From positions 1,798,001 through 1,862,000 of the forward strand of contig NZ_CP020555.1 in the NCBI RefSeq assembly GCF_002080455.1: a stretch of DNA of 64,000 nt. Direction: 5' to 3'. Under the pieces are notes generated by a model, which was not told the origin of the DNA, ran no database searches, and saw nothing but the letters and a program-made list of their open reading frames with translations. Positions 16,728 to 27,700 of this stretch are shown here, piece after piece. A program made the position numbers and the translations under genes. Source of the DNA: Streptomyces sp. Sge12. Lineage in GTDB: Bacteria > Actinomycetota > Actinomycetes > Streptomycetales > Streptomycetaceae. Numbering within the stretch: the stretch's first letter is position 1; each line of letters starts with the position of its first letter.

Positions 16728-17675
16728 TCAGCGCGGCAGGGCGGCGTACGAGACCCCGGTCAGCTTCTCGGACGCGGCCCACAACAGCTCGCCGGACCGG
16801 TCGTCGAGGGTCCATCCGGCCCGCCAGGACGGTGCGGGCGCCCCGCGCCAGCCGAACCGCGGCCCGATGAACGCGTCCGGCCGGACCCCGGGCGCCGTGG
16901 CCGCGTGGAGGGTGGGCAGCGCACCGCCGGTGGTGGACTGGGCGAGGAACGCGTTGCCGAAGGCCGCCACCCGCGAGTTGAGGCTGGGACCCTCCAGCTT
17001 CGACGCCCCGGAGTGCAGGTTGCTGGAGGCGTAGCCGGGGTGGGCCGCGGCGGCGACGATCGGGGAGCCGGCGGCCGTGAAGCGGCGGGCCAGCTCGTGC
17101 GTGAAGAGCAGGTTGGCGGTCTTGGAGCGGCCGTAGGCGACCCAGCGCCGGTAGCCGTGCGCGCCGCCCGGGTCGGCGAGGTCGGCGGCGGTGGGGTCGA
17201 TCCGCCCCAGCACGTGGAAGCCGCTGGAGACGTTGACGATCCGGGCCCCGGGGGCGGCGGCGCGCAGGCGCGGCAGCAGCAGCCCGGTCAGGGCGAAGTG
17301 CCCGAGGTGGTTGACCCCGAACTGCGTCTCGAAGCCGTCGGCGGTCCGCCCGTACGGCAGCGCCATCACCCCGGCGTTGTTGATCAGCAGGTCCAGGGCG
17401 CTGTGCTGCCGCCCGTAGGCGGCGGCGAACTCCCTTACGGAGGCCAGGTCGGCGAGGTCCAGCGGCATGAACTCCGCCTCGGCGCCCGGCACTTCCGCGT
17501 TCAGCCGGATCACGGCGGCCCGGCCGCGGGCCGCGCTGCGGCAGGCCAGCACGACCGAGGCGCCGCTCCGGGCGAGCTCGCGGGCGGTGACGTAGCCGAT
17601 CCCGCTGTTGGCGCCGGTCACCACGGCCGTCCGGCCGCTCTGGTCGGGGATGTGCGTGGCGCTTGGGCCGGGCAT
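16728..17675 (-). CDS. short-chain dehydrogenase/reductase, retinol-dehydrogenase-like
   Basis: A 315-residue Rossmann-fold oxidoreductase. Cofactor motif VVTGANSGIG, NNAGVM, FGVNHLGHFALTG, catalytic Ser in IVNVSSGFHVLG and YGRSKTANL (Tyr-x-x-x-Lys) are all present. CRSAARGR after the second strand suggests NADP(H) preference. ATG 17675 has GAGGGAG at good spacing. The substrate is unknown; the gene is monocistronic, convergent with TetR and divergent from cobL. Confidence 0.9.
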   Translation of the reverse strand: MPGPSATHIPDQSGRTAVVTGANSGIGYVTARELARSGASVVLACRSAARGRAAVIRLNAEVPGAEAEFMPLDLADLASVREFAAAYGRQHSALDLLINNAGVMALPYGRTADGFETQFGVNHLGHFALTGLLLPRLRAAAPGARIVNVSSGFHVLGRIDPTAADLADPGGAHGYRRWVAYGRSKTANLLFTHELARRFTAAGSPIVAAAAHPGYASSNLHSGASKLEGPSLNSRVAAFGNAFLAQSTTGGALPTLHAATAPGVRPDAFIGPRFGWRGAPAPSWRAGWTLDDRSGELLWAASEKLTGVSYAALPR

Positions 17676-17793
17676 GGCGACTCCCTCGCGAGGCGATGTG
17701 TTACCGAGGGTAGTGCGAGGCGGCCGCGGGAGGGTCCGCAGGGTGTCCCGGGATGGTTCGCAGGGTGGGCGCGGACCCGGATCCGCAGGCCAG

Positions 17794-17799
17794 TAGGCT
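17794..17799 (+). promoter_or_regulatory. Candidate -10 element for cobL-cobM-cobK
   Basis: TAGGCT lies 45 bp before the cobL GTG and would give a leader of about 40 nt. The -35 region is not clear. No cobalamin riboswitch is visible in front of this operon. Confidence 0.35.
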
Positions 17800-17844
17800 G
17801 CGGGTCCGCCCGCTTTCCCCATCCCGTCCCCGAGGAACCGCGCA

Positions 17845-19122
17845 GTGAGCTCCCCGCCGCCCCCCATGCCCGTGTCGGTCGTCGGCCTCGGCGCGGACGG
17901 CTGGGCCGGGCTCACCGGCGCCGGCCGCTCCGCGCTGGCCTCGGCCGAGGTACTGATCGGCGGGCCGCGCCAGCTGGACCTGCTGCCGGCCGCCGAGTGC
18001 GCCGGTGAGCGGGTGGCCTGGCCGAGCCCGCTGCGGCCCGCCGTGCCGAAGCTGATGGCCGAGCACGCCGGCCGCCGGATCGCGGTACTGGCCAGCGGTG
18101 ACCCCATGTTCTACGGGATCGGCCGCGCCCTCGCCGAGGAGCTCGGGCCGCGGTCCCTGCGGGTCCACCCGCACCCCTCCTCGGTCTCCTACGCCTGCGC
18201 CCGGCTGGGCTGGCCGGTGGAGGACACCGAGGTGGTCACGGTGGTCGGCCGCCCGGTGGCCCGGCTGGCGGCCGCGCTCCACGAAGGACGCCGGGTGCTG
18301 GTGCTGAGCGCCGGGGCGGGGTCCCCGGGCGAGATCGCCGCCCTGCTGCGCGAGCGCGGCTTCGGCCCGAGCCGGATGCGGGTGCTGGAACAGCTCGGGT
18401 CCGAGCGCGAGGACACGTACGAGGGGCACGCCGACGGCTGGGACCGCGCGCCCGGCGATCCCCTGAACGTGGTGGCGCTCGACTGCCGCCGCGACCCGGC
18501 CCACCACGCTCCGCGCCTGGGCGCGACCCCCGGCCTGCCGGACACCGCGTACGAACACGACGGGCAGCTCACCAAGCGCCACGTCCGGGCCGCGACCCTG
18601 TGCGCGCTGGCCCCGGCCCCCGGCGAGCTGCTGTGGGACATCGGCGGCGGTTCCGGCTCCATCGGCATCGAGTGGATGCGCACGCACCCCTCGTGCCGGG
18701 CGGTGACGGTGGAGCGCGTTCCGGAGCGGGCCGCGCGGATCGCCCGCAACGCGGCGGCGCTCGGCGTCCCGGGCCTGCGCGTGGTCATCGGCGCCGCGCC
18801 GGGGGCGCTGGCAGGGCTACCGGCCCCCGACGCGGTCTTCATCGGCGGCGGGCTGACCGCGCCCGGCCTGCTGGACGCGGTCTGGGCCGCACTGCCGGCC
18901 GGCGGCCGGCTGGTGGTCAACACCGTCACCCTGGAGTCGGAGGCGGCGCTCACCGAGCGCTACAAGCGCCTCGGCGGCGAACTGGTGAAGCTCGCCGTCG
19001 CGCACGCCGTGCCGGTCGGCGGTTTCACGGGCTGGCGGCAGGCCATGCCGGTCACCCAGTGGTCGGTGACGAAGTCGGACGGACCGACCGCGGGGTCGGC
19101 CGAGGAGAGGGATCGAACATGA
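17845..19122 (+). CDS. cobL: precorrin-6Y C5,15-methyltransferase (decarboxylating), CbiE-CbiT fusion
   Basis: A 425-residue bifunctional corrin methyltransferase. The N-terminal CbiE-like tetrapyrrole methylase (about 1-205) shows VVGLGADGWAGLT and VLASGDPMFYGIG. The C-terminal CbiT-like SAM methyltransferase (about 225-425) shows LWDIGGGSGSIGIEW. It methylates C5 and C15 of the ring and decarboxylates the C12 acetate of precorrin-6Y in the aerobic B12 pathway. Start is GTG 17845 behind CGAGGAA. The stop overlaps cobM by 4 bp (ATGA). Confidence 0.94.
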   Translation: MSSPPPPMPVSVVGLGADGWAGLTGAGRSALASAEVLIGGPRQLDLLPAAECAGERVAWPSPLRPAVPKLMAEHAGRRIAVLASGDPMFYGIGRALAEELGPRSLRVHPHPSSVSYACARLGWPVEDTEVVTVVGRPVARLAAALHEGRRVLVLSAGAGSPGEIAALLRERGFGPSRMRVLEQLGSEREDTYEGHADGWDRAPGDPLNVVALDCRRDPAHHAPRLGATPGLPDTAYEHDGQLTKRHVRAATLCALAPAPGELLWDIGGGSGSIGIEWMRTHPSCRAVTVERVPERAARIARNAAALGVPGLRVVIGAAPGALAGLPAPDAVFIGGGLTAPGLLDAVWAALPAGGRLVVNTVTLESEAALTERYKRLGGELVKLAVAHAVPVGGFTGWRQAMPVTQWSVTKSDGPTAGSAEERDRT

Positions 19123-19868
19123 CCGTGTACTTCATCGGTGCGGGCCCGGGCGCCGCCGACCTGATCACGGTGCGCGGTGCCCGGACCCTGGCCGCCGCCC
19201 CCGTCTGCCTGTACGCGGGCAGCCTCGTACCGCGCGAGCTGCTGGCCGAGTGCCCCGCGGACGCGCGGCTCGTCGACACCTCGCAGCTCAACCTCGACGA
19301 GATCGTCGCCGAGTACGTACGGGCCCACGCGGCCGGCCAGGACGTGGCACGGCTGCACTCCGGCGACCCGTCGATCTTCAGCGCGGTCGCGGAGCAGATG
19401 CGCCGACTCGACGCGGCCGGCATCCCCTACGAGGTCGTCCCGGGCGTGCCGGCCTTCGCCGCGGCGGCCGCCGCCCTCAAGCGGGAGCTGACCGTCCCCA
19501 CCGTCGGGCAGACGGTGATCCTGACCCGGATCGCCCAGCAGGCCACCCCGATGCCGCCCGGCGAGGACCTGGCCACACTGGGCCGCAGCGGCGCGCTGCT
19601 GGTGCTGCACCTGGCCACCCGCTACGTGGACCGCGTCGTCGACGAGCTGCTGCCGCACTACGGGGCCCAGTGCCCGGTGGCGGTCGTGGCGATGGCCAGC
19701 CGCCCCGACGAACTGATCCTGCGCGGCACCCTGTCCGACATCGCCGCCCAGGTGAAGGCGCACGGCCTGGTGCGCACCGCGGTCATCGTGGTGGGCCGCA
19801 CGCTCGGCGCGGAGCAGTTCCGCGACAGCCATCTGTACTCGGCCGAACGCGACCGGCATGTCTGCTGA
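19119..19868 (+). CDS. cobM: precorrin-4 C11-methyltransferase
   Basis: A 249-residue uroporphyrinogen-III-methylase-fold enzyme. YFIGAGPGAADLITVRG, VARLHSGDPSIFSAVAEQ and YEVVPGVPAFAAAAAAL are diagnostic of the CobM/CbiF group, which methylates C11 of precorrin-4 with SAM. ATG 19119 overlaps the cobL stop. The last codons overlap the cobK start by 11 bp, so the three genes are tightly coupled. Confidence 0.94.
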   Translation: MTVYFIGAGPGAADLITVRGARTLAAAPVCLYAGSLVPRELLAECPADARLVDTSQLNLDEIVAEYVRAHAAGQDVARLHSGDPSIFSAVAEQMRRLDAAGIPYEVVPGVPAFAAAAAALKRELTVPTVGQTVILTRIAQQATPMPPGEDLATLGRSGALLVLHLATRYVDRVVDELLPHYGAQCPVAVVAMASRPDELILRGTLSDIAAQVKAHGLVRTAVIVVGRTLGAEQFRDSHLYSAERDRHVC

Positions 19869-20619
19869 ACCGACTCCCCGCCCGGCGCACCACGTCCTGA
19901 TCCTGGGCGGGACGACGGAGGCCAGGCAGCTCGCGGAGGCGCTGGCATCCGACCCCTCGGTCCATGTGACCACCTCGCTCGCGGGCCGGGTCGCCTCGCC
20001 GGCGCTCCCGCCCGGCGACACCCGGATCGGCGGCTTCGGCGGCATCGCGGGCCTCGCAGCCTGGATCGTCGCCCACGACGTCACCCGGGTCGTCGACGCC
20101 ACCCACCCGTTCGCGGAGCAGATGAGTTTCCACGCCTCCGAGGCGGAGGCGCTTACGGGCGTCCCGCTGCTGGCGCTGCGGCGCCCCGGCTGGACACCGC
20201 AGCCCGCCGACGACTGGACCTTCGTGGACTCGCTCGCCGACGCGGCCGCGCTGCTGCCCGGCTTCGGCAACCGCGCCTTCCTCACCACCGGCCGGATGGG
20301 CCTGCACACCTTCGCGCACCTCACCGACACCTGGTTCCTGGTGCGTTCGGTGGACCCCCCGGCGGCGCCGGTGCCGCCGCGCCTGGAAGTCCTGCTCGCC
20401 CGGGGCCCGTTCACCCTGGAGGACGAGCGGGAGCTGCTCGCCCGGCACCGGATCGACGTCCTGCTGACGAAGGACAGCGGCGGCTCGGCCACCGCCCCCA
20501 AGCTCACCGCGGCCCGCGAGGCCGGCATCCCGGTCCTCGTGGTGCGCCGCCCGCCGGTCCCGCAGGGCGTACCGGAGGCCGACTCGGTCGACGCCGTCCT
20601 GGACTGGCTCGGCGCCTAG
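19858..20619 (+). CDS. cobK: precorrin-6A reductase
   Basis: A 253-residue NADPH-dependent reductase making dihydro-precorrin-6 in the aerobic pathway. LILGGTTEARQLAEAL, VVDATHPFAEQMS, FLTTGRMGL and VLLTKDSGGSATAPKL match CobK/CbiJ signatures. The ATG lies inside the 3' end of cobM (11-bp overlap). It is the last gene of the operon, followed by a strong bidirectional hairpin. Confidence 0.93.
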   Translation: MSAEPTPRPAHHVLILGGTTEARQLAEALASDPSVHVTTSLAGRVASPALPPGDTRIGGFGGIAGLAAWIVAHDVTRVVDATHPFAEQMSFHASEAEALTGVPLLALRRPGWTPQPADDWTFVDSLADAAALLPGFGNRAFLTTGRMGLHTFAHLTDTWFLVRSVDPPAAPVPPRLEVLLARGPFTLEDERELLARHRIDVLLTKDSGGSATAPKLTAAREAGIPVLVVRRPPVPQGVPEADSVDAVLDWLGA

Positions 20620-20628
20620 ACCGTCGAA

Positions 20629-20656
20629 AGGGCGGTGCCGGTACCGGCACCGCCCT
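20629..20656. terminator. Bidirectional terminator between cobK and cobIJ
   Basis: A perfect 28-bp palindrome (stem agggcggtgccg, centre gtac) sits between the convergent cobK and cobIJ stops and could end transcription both ways. Confidence 0.8.
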
Positions 20657-20690
20657 GTCGACTTCGACCCTCGGGTCACATCACGTCACA

Positions 20691-22190
20691 TCACGGGTAG
20701 CGGCGCGGCGTCCAGGTGATCCTCGACCCGTCGGCCCGCTCGGTGACCTGCGTCTGCGAGGAGCCGATCAGCAGGATCGTGCGCATGTCCACCTCGGACG
20801 GCTCCAGTTCGGCGAGCGTGACGATGCGTACGGTCTGCTCCGGGCCGCCCACGTCGCGCGCGACGACCACCGGGGTCTCGGGCGACCGCAGCTCCAGCAG
20901 CAGCTCGCGGGCCTGGGCCACCTGCCAGGTCCGGCTGCGCGAGCCGGGGTTGTAGAGGGCCAGTACCAGGTCGGCCGCGGCGGCCGCGCGCAGCCGCTCC
21001 GCGATGACCTCCCAGGGCTTGAGCCGGTCCGAGAGGGAGACCGTGGCGTAGTCGTGGCCGAGCGGCGCGCCCGCCGCGGCGGCGGCCGCGTTGGCCGCGG
21101 TCACCCCCGGCAGGACCCGTACCGGCACGTCCTTGTACTCCGCCTGCCCGGCCACCTCCAGGACCGCCGTGGCCATGGCGAAGACACCGGGGTCGCCACC
21201 GGAGACCACGGCCACCCGCTGCCCGCGCCGGGCGAGGTCGAGGGCGAACTCGGCGCGCTCCGACTCCACCTTGTTGTCGGAGCCGTGGCGGATCTGGCCC
21301 GGCCTGACGGGCACCCGGTCCAGGTAGGTGGTGTAGCCGACCAGCACCTCGGCGTCGGCCAGCGCGCGCCGGGTCTGCGGGGTGAGCCACAGCGGGCCCG
21401 CCGGGCCGGTGCCGACGACGACGACCTCGCCCGGGCCGGACGGCACGCTGCCCGGGTTGCCGATGCGGCTGGGGACCACGGCGACGGCGAAGTACGGGAC
21501 GGACTCCGGGTCCGTGTCGGCGAGGCGGCCGGTGCGCTCGCCGGCCATGGTGGCGCGCTCGACGTACCGGGCCTCGGCGAGCCGGCCGCTGTTCTCCATC
21601 GCGCCGCGCACGGCGGGGAAGGTCCGGCCGAGCTTCATCACGACCGCCGAGTCGGTGGCGGCGAGGCGGGCGGTGAGCTCCTCCTCGGACAGGGTGCCGG
21701 GCAGGATGGTCAGCACCTCCTCGCCCTCCACGAGCGGGGTGCCGAGCCGGGCGGCGGCGGCGCTCACCGAGGTGACTCCGGGGATGACCTCGGTCTCGTA
21801 CCGGTCCGCGAGCCGCTTGTGCATGTGCATGTACGAGCTGTAGAAGAGCGGATCGCCCTCGGCGAGCACGGCGACGGTCCGGCCGGCGTCCAGGTGGGCG
21901 GCGAGGCGGGCGGCTGCGGCCTCGTAGAACTCCTCCATCGCGCCCTGGTAGCCGCCGGGGTGGTCGGTGGTCTCGGTGGTGACCGGGTAGACCAGCGGTT
22001 CCTCGACGTGGTCGGCGCGCAGGTGCTTCGCGGCGATCGAGCGGGCGATGGAACGGCCGTGGCGGGCACTGTGGTAGGCCACCACATCGGCCTCGGCGAT
22101 CACCTCGACGGCGCGCAGGGTCATCAGCGACGGGTCGCCGGGGCCGAGCCCGACCCCGTACAGCCGCCCCTTGGCCTCGGCGGCGCTCAT
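20691..22190 (-). CDS. cobIJ: fused precorrin-2 C20- / precorrin-3B C17-methyltransferase
   Basis: A 499-residue fusion of two tetrapyrrole methylases. Residues about 1-245 are CobI-like ([39 protein letters not shown]). About 253-499 are CobJ-like ([53 protein letters not shown]). CobI and CobJ act before and after CobG at C20 and C17. The same fusion is known in other actinobacteria. ATG 22190 overlaps the cobH stop by 4 bp. Confidence 0.93.
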   Translation of the reverse strand: MSAAEAKGRLYGVGLGPGDPSLMTLRAVEVIAEADVVAYHSARHGRSIARSIAAKHLRADHVEEPLVYPVTTETTDHPGGYQGAMEEFYEAAAARLAAHLDAGRTVAVLAEGDPLFYSSYMHMHKRLADRYETEVIPGVTSVSAAAARLGTPLVEGEEVLTILPGTLSEEELTARLAATDSAVVMKLGRTFPAVRGAMENSGRLAEARYVERATMAGERTGRLADTDPESVPYFAVAVVPSRIGNPGSVPSGPGEVVVVGTGPAGPLWLTPQTRRALADAEVLVGYTTYLDRVPVRPGQIRHGSDNKVESERAEFALDLARRGQRVAVVSGGDPGVFAMATAVLEVAGQAEYKDVPVRVLPGVTAANAAAAAAGAPLGHDYATVSLSDRLKPWEVIAERLRAAAAADLVLALYNPGSRSRTWQVAQARELLLELRSPETPVVVARDVGGPEQTVRIVTLAELEPSEVDMRTILLIGSSQTQVTERADGSRITWTPRRYP

Positions 22191-22834
22191 TCGGCCACGC
22201 TCGCAATGGCGTTGACCGCGGCGGCGGCCATGGCGCTGCCGCCGCGCCGGCCGCGCACGATCAGGTGGTCGAGCCCCGAGGGGTGCGCGGCGAGGGCGTC
22301 CTTGGACTCGGCGGCGCCGATGAAGCCGACCGGGACCCCGATGACGGCGGCGGGGCGCGGGGCGCCCTCCTCGATCATCTCCAGCAGCCGGAACAGGGCG
22401 GTCGGCGCGTTGCCCACGGCGATCACCGAGCCCTCCAGCAGGCCGCGGTCGCGCCAGACCTCCAGGGCGGCGGCGCTGCGCGTGGTGCCCATCCGCGCGG
22501 CGAGCTCCGGCACGGCCGGGTCGGAGAGCGTGCAGATCACGTCGTTGCCGGCGGGCAGCCGCTTGCGGGTGACACCGCTGGCGACCATCTGTACGTCGCA
22601 CAGGATCGGCGCGCCCGCCTCCAGCGCCGCACGGGCGCGCAGCACGACCTCGGGGGTGTACCCGAGGTCCTGCGGGAGGTCGGTCATTCCGCAGGCGTGG
22701 ATCATGCGCACCGCGACCTGGGCGACCGTGTCGGGCAGTCCGGAGAGGTCCGCCTCGGCGCGGATCGTGGCAAAGGACTGGCGGTAGATGGCCGCGCCGT
22801 CCTTCTCGTACTCAAACACGGTGTACTCGCTCAT
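22187..22834 (-). CDS. cobH: precorrin-8X methylmutase
   Basis: A 215-residue enzyme moving the C11 methyl group to C12, giving hydrogenobyrinate. [30 protein letters not shown] (with the catalytic-type His), [12 protein letters not shown] and [15 protein letters not shown] are strong CobH/CbiC signatures. Both ends overlap neighbours by 4 bp (cobG stop with cobH start, cobH stop with cobIJ start). Confidence 0.95.
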   Translation of the reverse strand: MSEYTVFEYEKDGAAIYRQSFATIRAEADLSGLPDTVAQVAVRMIHACGMTDLPQDLGYTPEVVLRARAALEAGAPILCDVQMVASGVTRKRLPAGNDVICTLSDPAVPELAARMGTTRSAAALEVWRDRGLLEGSVIAVGNAPTALFRLLEMIEEGAPRPAAVIGVPVGFIGAAESKDALAAHPSGLDHLIVRGRRGGSAMAAAAVNAIASVAE

Positions 22835-24135
22835 TTCTTCACTACGTCGGGGTCGGTGCGGGCGTCCGCGAGTGCCGCGGCAAGTTCGGGGGGCCGTACG
22901 TCGTGGCGTACGGGGCGGCCGGGGGCGGTGATCCGGTATCCGGTGCCGGTGGCGACCAGGTCCACCCAGGCGGTGCCGCGCGGATGGCCGCAGCGGCGCT
23001 CGCAGCCGGACCAGTGCACGGGCAGCGGGCCGCGGGCCCGGTCGACGACGGCCCGCGCGTCGGCGCGCACGTCCGCCAGGGATTTCGCGCAACCGGGCCG
23101 CCCGGTGCAGGCGGTGACGGTCTCCCAGGGGCTGTCGGGGGCAACGACCAGCCCGGCGTCCTCGATGCGGGCGGGCGCGTCCCCCTTCACCGAGGGCAGG
23201 ATGACGCTGCGCCACGGGGTGACGCGCAGCTCGCCGCCCCCCTCCTGCGCGACCTGCGCCAGGACCCGCCACTGGGCGGAGTCGACCCGGCCGAGCGGGG
23301 GCAGCACGCACAGCGTGGCGCGGGCACGGGTACCCGCGCCCGGGGGCCGGGGCGCCGGCGCGTACGGCCAGTCCACGGCGCCGACGGCCGTCGCGGCGAT
23401 CCCGGCGGCGTCGAGGCGCCGGACGAACTCGACGGTTCTCAGGGCGTGTTCGACAGGAAGTTCGGACACCCGCCAGGCCTGGGTGCCCGCCTCGGCGGCG
23501 GCGCCGAGGAAGTACCGGGCGGCCGACAGGGCCGCCCGGGGTGCGTCCGGCCCGGCCAGCTCCACGGCGTCGGCGGCCCGGCCGAGCCGGACGAGCGCCC
23601 GGCCCGCGGGGCGGCCGAGGACGGTCACGTCCGGGCCGAGCGAGGCCACGTCCCCGCGCCCGTCGTCGAAGGCGAACAGGAACCGCCCGGACAGCGCGGC
23701 CGCCCAGGGGCTCGCGCACAGCATCCGGTCGAAGTCCATGGCCCAGGCCAGCGCATCGGGCCGGTCGGGCCCCTCCAGCCCGGACAGCGGGGTCGCCACG
23801 ATGTTCCGTACCCGCTCGTGGCTCGGCGCGGGGAGCAGGCCGGCTCCGTCGAGCAGCTCCGCGAGCGCGCCGCCGCACCCGTCGGCCAGTCCGCGCAGCT
23901 GTACGTTGCCGCGCGAGGTCAGTTCCAGGTGCCCGTCGCCGAACCGGTCGGCGGCGAGCGCCAGCGCCGCGGCCTGCGGCCCGGTGAGCAGCCCGCCCGG
24001 GAGCCGGACGCGCGCGAGGAAACCGTCGTCCGCCGCGTGCAGCCGCAGCGCGCCGGGGCAGGCGTCACCGCGCTCCCGTATGACGGGTTCGTCCCGCGAT
24101 GCGGCGGAAGGGGGCTGGGGCATGGCCGCGAGCAT
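22831..24135 (-). CDS. cobG: precorrin-3B synthase
   Basis: A 434-residue protein of the sulfite/nitrite-reductase-like family. CobG uses a 4Fe-4S centre and O2 to hydroxylate precorrin-3A, the step that defines the aerobic pathway. The cluster cysteines appear as [12 protein letters not shown] and [10 protein letters not shown] near residues 345-390. [15 protein letters not shown] is the N-terminal ferredoxin-like repeat motif. ATG 24135 is preferred over ATG 24123 because a GGTGGGA-type site precedes it. It is the first gene of cobG-cobH-cobIJ. Confidence 0.9.
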   Translation of the reverse strand: MLAAMPQPPSAASRDEPVIRERGDACPGALRLHAADDGFLARVRLPGGLLTGPQAAALALAADRFGDGHLELTSRGNVQLRGLADGCGGALAELLDGAGLLPAPSHERVRNIVATPLSGLEGPDRPDALAWAMDFDRMLCASPWAAALSGRFLFAFDDGRGDVASLGPDVTVLGRPAGRALVRLGRAADAVELAGPDAPRAALSAARYFLGAAAEAGTQAWRVSELPVEHALRTVEFVRRLDAAGIAATAVGAVDWPYAPAPRPPGAGTRARATLCVLPPLGRVDSAQWRVLAQVAQEGGGELRVTPWRSVILPSVKGDAPARIEDAGLVVAPDSPWETVTACTGRPGCAKSLADVRADARAVVDRARGPLPVHWSGCERRCGHPRGTAWVDLVATGTGYRITAPGRPVRHDVRPPELAAALADARTDPDVVKK

Positions 24136-24282
24136 ACCCACGATCCCACCCCCGGGACCTGTGTCCATCACCACCCCGACCAGCACCATCGACCGATCCG
24201 CCCCCACCCACCCCACCCCACCGGCACCCAGGGCCCGGAGCCCCCCACTCCCAGCCCCGCCCACGCTCGACGCCCGACCCAT

Positions 24283-24381
24283 CCAGCCTCGCCGGCGTTT
24301 GAGGTGCGGGGCCCGGGGCAGAGCCCCGCACTTCCAGCCTCGCCGGCGTTTGAGGCGCGGGGCCCGGGGCAGAGCCCCGGC
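24283..24381. repeat. Two tandem copies of a GC-rich interspersed repeat
   Basis: Two copies starting at 24284 and 24335 share cagcctcgccggcgtttgag followed by gygcggggcccggggcagagccccg, the second half of which can fold into a hairpin. The period is 51 bp. The tail gcagagccccggcarcggcgccgcacccggccacgcc type sequence recurs at 24468-24504. The same family occurs three times at 45391-45537. Confidence 0.8.
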
Positions 24382-24574
24382 AGCGGCGCCGCACCCGGCC
24401 ACGCCAGCTCCGCCCCGCCCATCCCATCCCGAACCGCCCCGCTACCCCACCCGGTCGGCGCCCAGACGCAGAGCCCCGGCAACGGCGCCGCACCCGGCCA
24501 CGCCGGCCCCGCCCCCACCCCGCCCGCCCCCACGGGACCACTCCGCCCCTAAGATGACCTTCCGGCGGACCACA

Positions 24575-24735
24575 CGGCCCGCCGTCGCCGAGGACGGCGA
24601 CATGGGAGGAAGCCCGGTGCGATTCCGGCGCGGTCCCGCCACTGTGAACCCCGCGGAGCGATCCCGCGCCCGGGGTGAGTCAGGAACTCCCGCTGTCCTC
24701 ACACTGCCCGGGGCGCGGAAACCCCGAGGAAGGCC
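24575..24735 (+). promoter_or_regulatory. Cobalamin (AdoCbl) riboswitch upstream of cobN
   Basis: The segment contains the conserved gggaggaagcccggtgcgat core, the B12 box GCCACTG at 24638-24644, and a downstream gagtcaggaactcccg element ending just before the cobN ribosome-binding site. Family knowledge predicts that coenzyme B12 binding represses cobN expression. The 3' end of the fold overlaps the AGGAAGG Shine-Dalgarno region, suggesting translational control. Outer boundaries are approximate. Confidence 0.9.
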
Positions 24736-24744
24736 TGCCGCCGC

Positions 24745-27700
24745 ATGATCCTGCTGCTGTCGACGTCCGACACCGATCTGCTCAGCGCCCGCGCAGCGAA
24801 CACGGCGGACGGCCCCGTCCCGTACCGGTTCGCGAACCCCTCCCGTCTCCCCCTCGACGACCTGCCCGGCCTCCTCGACGGGGCCGACCTGGTCGTCGTA
24901 CGCCTCCTCGGCGGCCTCCGCGCCTGGCAGGACGGCCTCGACCTGCTCCTCGCCCCCGGCCAGACCCGTCCGGTCGTGGTCCTGACCGGCGAACAGGCCC
25001 CGGACGCGCAGCTCATGGAGGCCTCCACGGTCCCCATCGGCATCGCGGCCGAGGCCCACGGCTACCTCGCCCACGGCGGCCCGGCCAACCTGGAGCAGCT
25101 GGCCCGGTTCCTCTCCGACACCGTCCTGCTGACCGGCCACGGCTTCGAGCCTCCGGCCGCCTCCCCCACCTGGGGCCCGCTGGAGCGTACGCCCGGGACC
25201 ACCGCGGGGCCGCGGATCGCGGTGCTCTACTACCGCGCCCACCAGATGAGCGGCAACACCTCCTTCGTGCACGCCCTGTGCGACGCGATCGAGGCCCACG
25301 ACGCCCAGGCGCTGCCCCTGTACGTGTCCTCCCTGCGCACCCCCGAGCCGGAGCTGATCGCGGCCCTGGAGTCGGCCGACGCGGTCGTCACCACCGTCCT
25401 CGCGGCCGGCGGCACCAAGCCCGCCACCGCCTCGGCGGGCGGCGACGACGAGTCCTGGGACGCGGGCGCGCTCGCCGGCCTCGGTGTGCCGATCCTGCAG
25501 GCCCTGTGCCTGACCGGCTCGCGCGCCGCCTGGGAGGAGAACGACGAGGGCCTGTCCCCGCTGGACGCCGCCACGCAGGTCGCGGTGCCCGAGTTCGACG
25601 GCCGCCTGATCACCGTCCCGTTCTCCTTCAAGGAGATCGACGAGGACGGCCTGCCCGCCTACGTGGCCGACCCCGAGCGGGCCGCCCGGGTCGCGGGGAT
25701 CGCCGTACGCCACGCCCGCCTGCGGCACATCGACCGCCGCGACAAGAAGGTCGCGCTGGTCCTCTCCGCGTATCCGACGAAGCACTCGCGCATCGGCAAT
25801 GCGGTCGGCCTGGACACCCCGGCCAGCGCCGTGGAGCTGCTGCGCACCCTCATCGCCGGCGGCTACGACTTCGGGCCGACCGAGGACATCCCGGGTCTGG
25901 TCTCGGGCGACGGCGACGAGCTGATCCGCGCCCTGATCGAGGCCGGCGGCCACGACCAGGACTGGCTGACCGAGGAGCAGCTGGCCCGCAACCCGGTCCG
26001 GATCCCGGCCGCCGACTACAAGCGGTGGTTCGCCGAACTCCCGGCCGAGCTGCGCGACAGCGTCACCGAGCACTGGGGCGAGGCCCCGGGCAACATGTTC
26101 GTGGACCGCTCGGCGAACCCGGAGGGCGACATCGTCCTCGCCGCCCTGCGCCGCGGGAACCTCCTCATCCTCATCCAGCCGCCGCGCGGTTTCGGCGAGA
26201 ACCCGATCGCGATCTACCACGACCCGGACCTGCCGCCGTCGCACCACTACCTGGCCGCGTACCGCTGGATCCAGGCGCGCGCGGAGGACGGCGGCTTCGG
26301 CGCCGACGCGATGATCCACCTGGGCAAGCACGGCAACCTCGAATGGCTCCCCGGCAAGAACGCCGGCCTGTCCGCCGCCTGCGCGCCCGACGCGGCCCTC
26401 GGCGACCTGCCCCTCATCTACCCGTTCCTGGTCAACGACCCGGGCGAGGGCACCCAGGCCAAGCGCCGCGTGCACGCCACCCTGGTCGACCACCTGGTGC
26501 CGCCGATGGCGCGCGCGGAGTCGTACGGCGACATCGCGCGCCTGGAGCAGCACCTGGACGAGTACGCCCAGATCTCCGCCATGGACCCGGCGAAGCTGCC
26601 GGCCATCCGCGCCCAGATCTGGACCCTGATCCAGGCGGCGAAGCTCGACCACGACCTCGGTCTGGAGGAGCGTCCGGACGACGACGGCTTCGACGACTTC
26701 CTGCTGCACGTCGACGGCTGGCTGTGCGAGGTCAAGGACGCCCAGATCCGCGACGGCCTGCACGTCCTGGGCGGCGCGCCGACCGGTGAGGCCCGGGTCA
26801 ACCTGGTCCTGGCGATCCTGCGCGCCCGTCAGATCTGGGGCGGTACGACGGCCCTCCCGGGCCTGCGCGAGGCGCTCGGCCTGGACGAGTCCAAGGCAAC
26901 CCGCACCTCGGCGGACGAGGTCGAGGCCCAGGCCCGCGCCCTGGTCCAGGCGATGGAGGACGCGAACTGGTCCCTCGATGCCGTGTCCTCGGTGGCGTCG
27001 GGCCACTCGGCGGACGTCGCGGCGGTGCTGTCCTTCGCGGCCCGCGAGGTGGTCCCGCGGCTGGCCGGCACCACGGACGAGATCGCCCACGTGGTCGCCG
27101 CACTGGACGGCCGCTTCATCCCGGCGGGCCCGTCCGGCTCTCCGCTGCGCGGCCTGGTCAACGTCCTCCCGACGGGCCGCAACTTCTACTCGGTCGACCC
27201 CAAGGCCGTCCCCTCCCGCCTCGCGTGGGAGACGGGCCAGGCCCTGGCCGAGTCCCTCCTCACCCGCTACCGCACGGACAACGGCGAGTGGCCGGCCTCG
27301 GTCGGCCTGTCCCTGTGGGGCACGAGCGCGATGCGCACCTCGGGCGACGACGTGGCGGAAGCCCTCTCCCTCCTCGGCATCCGCCCGGTCTGGGACGAGG
27401 CCTCGCGGCGCGTCACCGGCCTGGAGCCGATCCCGCTCGCGGAGCTCGGCCGTCCCCGCATCGATGTCACCCTCCGCATCTCGGGCTTCTTCCGCGACGC
27501 GTTCCCGCACGTCATCGGCCTGCTGGACGACGCGGTACGCCTGGCCGCGTCCCTCGACGAGCCCGCCTCGGACAACTACATCCGGGCCCACGCCCAGGCG
27601 GACCTGGCCGAGCACGGCGACGAACGCCGCGCGACGACCCGTATCTTCGGCTCGCGCCCGGGCACGTACGGGGCCGGCATCCTCCAGCTGATCGACTCCC

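Larger units (their letters stand above)
24136..24744. other. 609-bp intergenic region between cobG and cobN
   Basis: Control region of divergent cob operons. It holds, left to right, the cobG upstream sequence, a C-rich stretch, two tandem copies of a GC-rich interspersed repeat (24283-24381), a further partial repeat (around 24468-24504) and the cobalamin riboswitch. No credible protein-coding frame is seen. Confidence 0.7.

Noticed and set aside
24283..24504. Short direct repeats as possible attachment sites of a mobile element
   Set aside because: The copies belong to a hairpin repeat family and are not next to an integrase, tRNA or foreign gene block.
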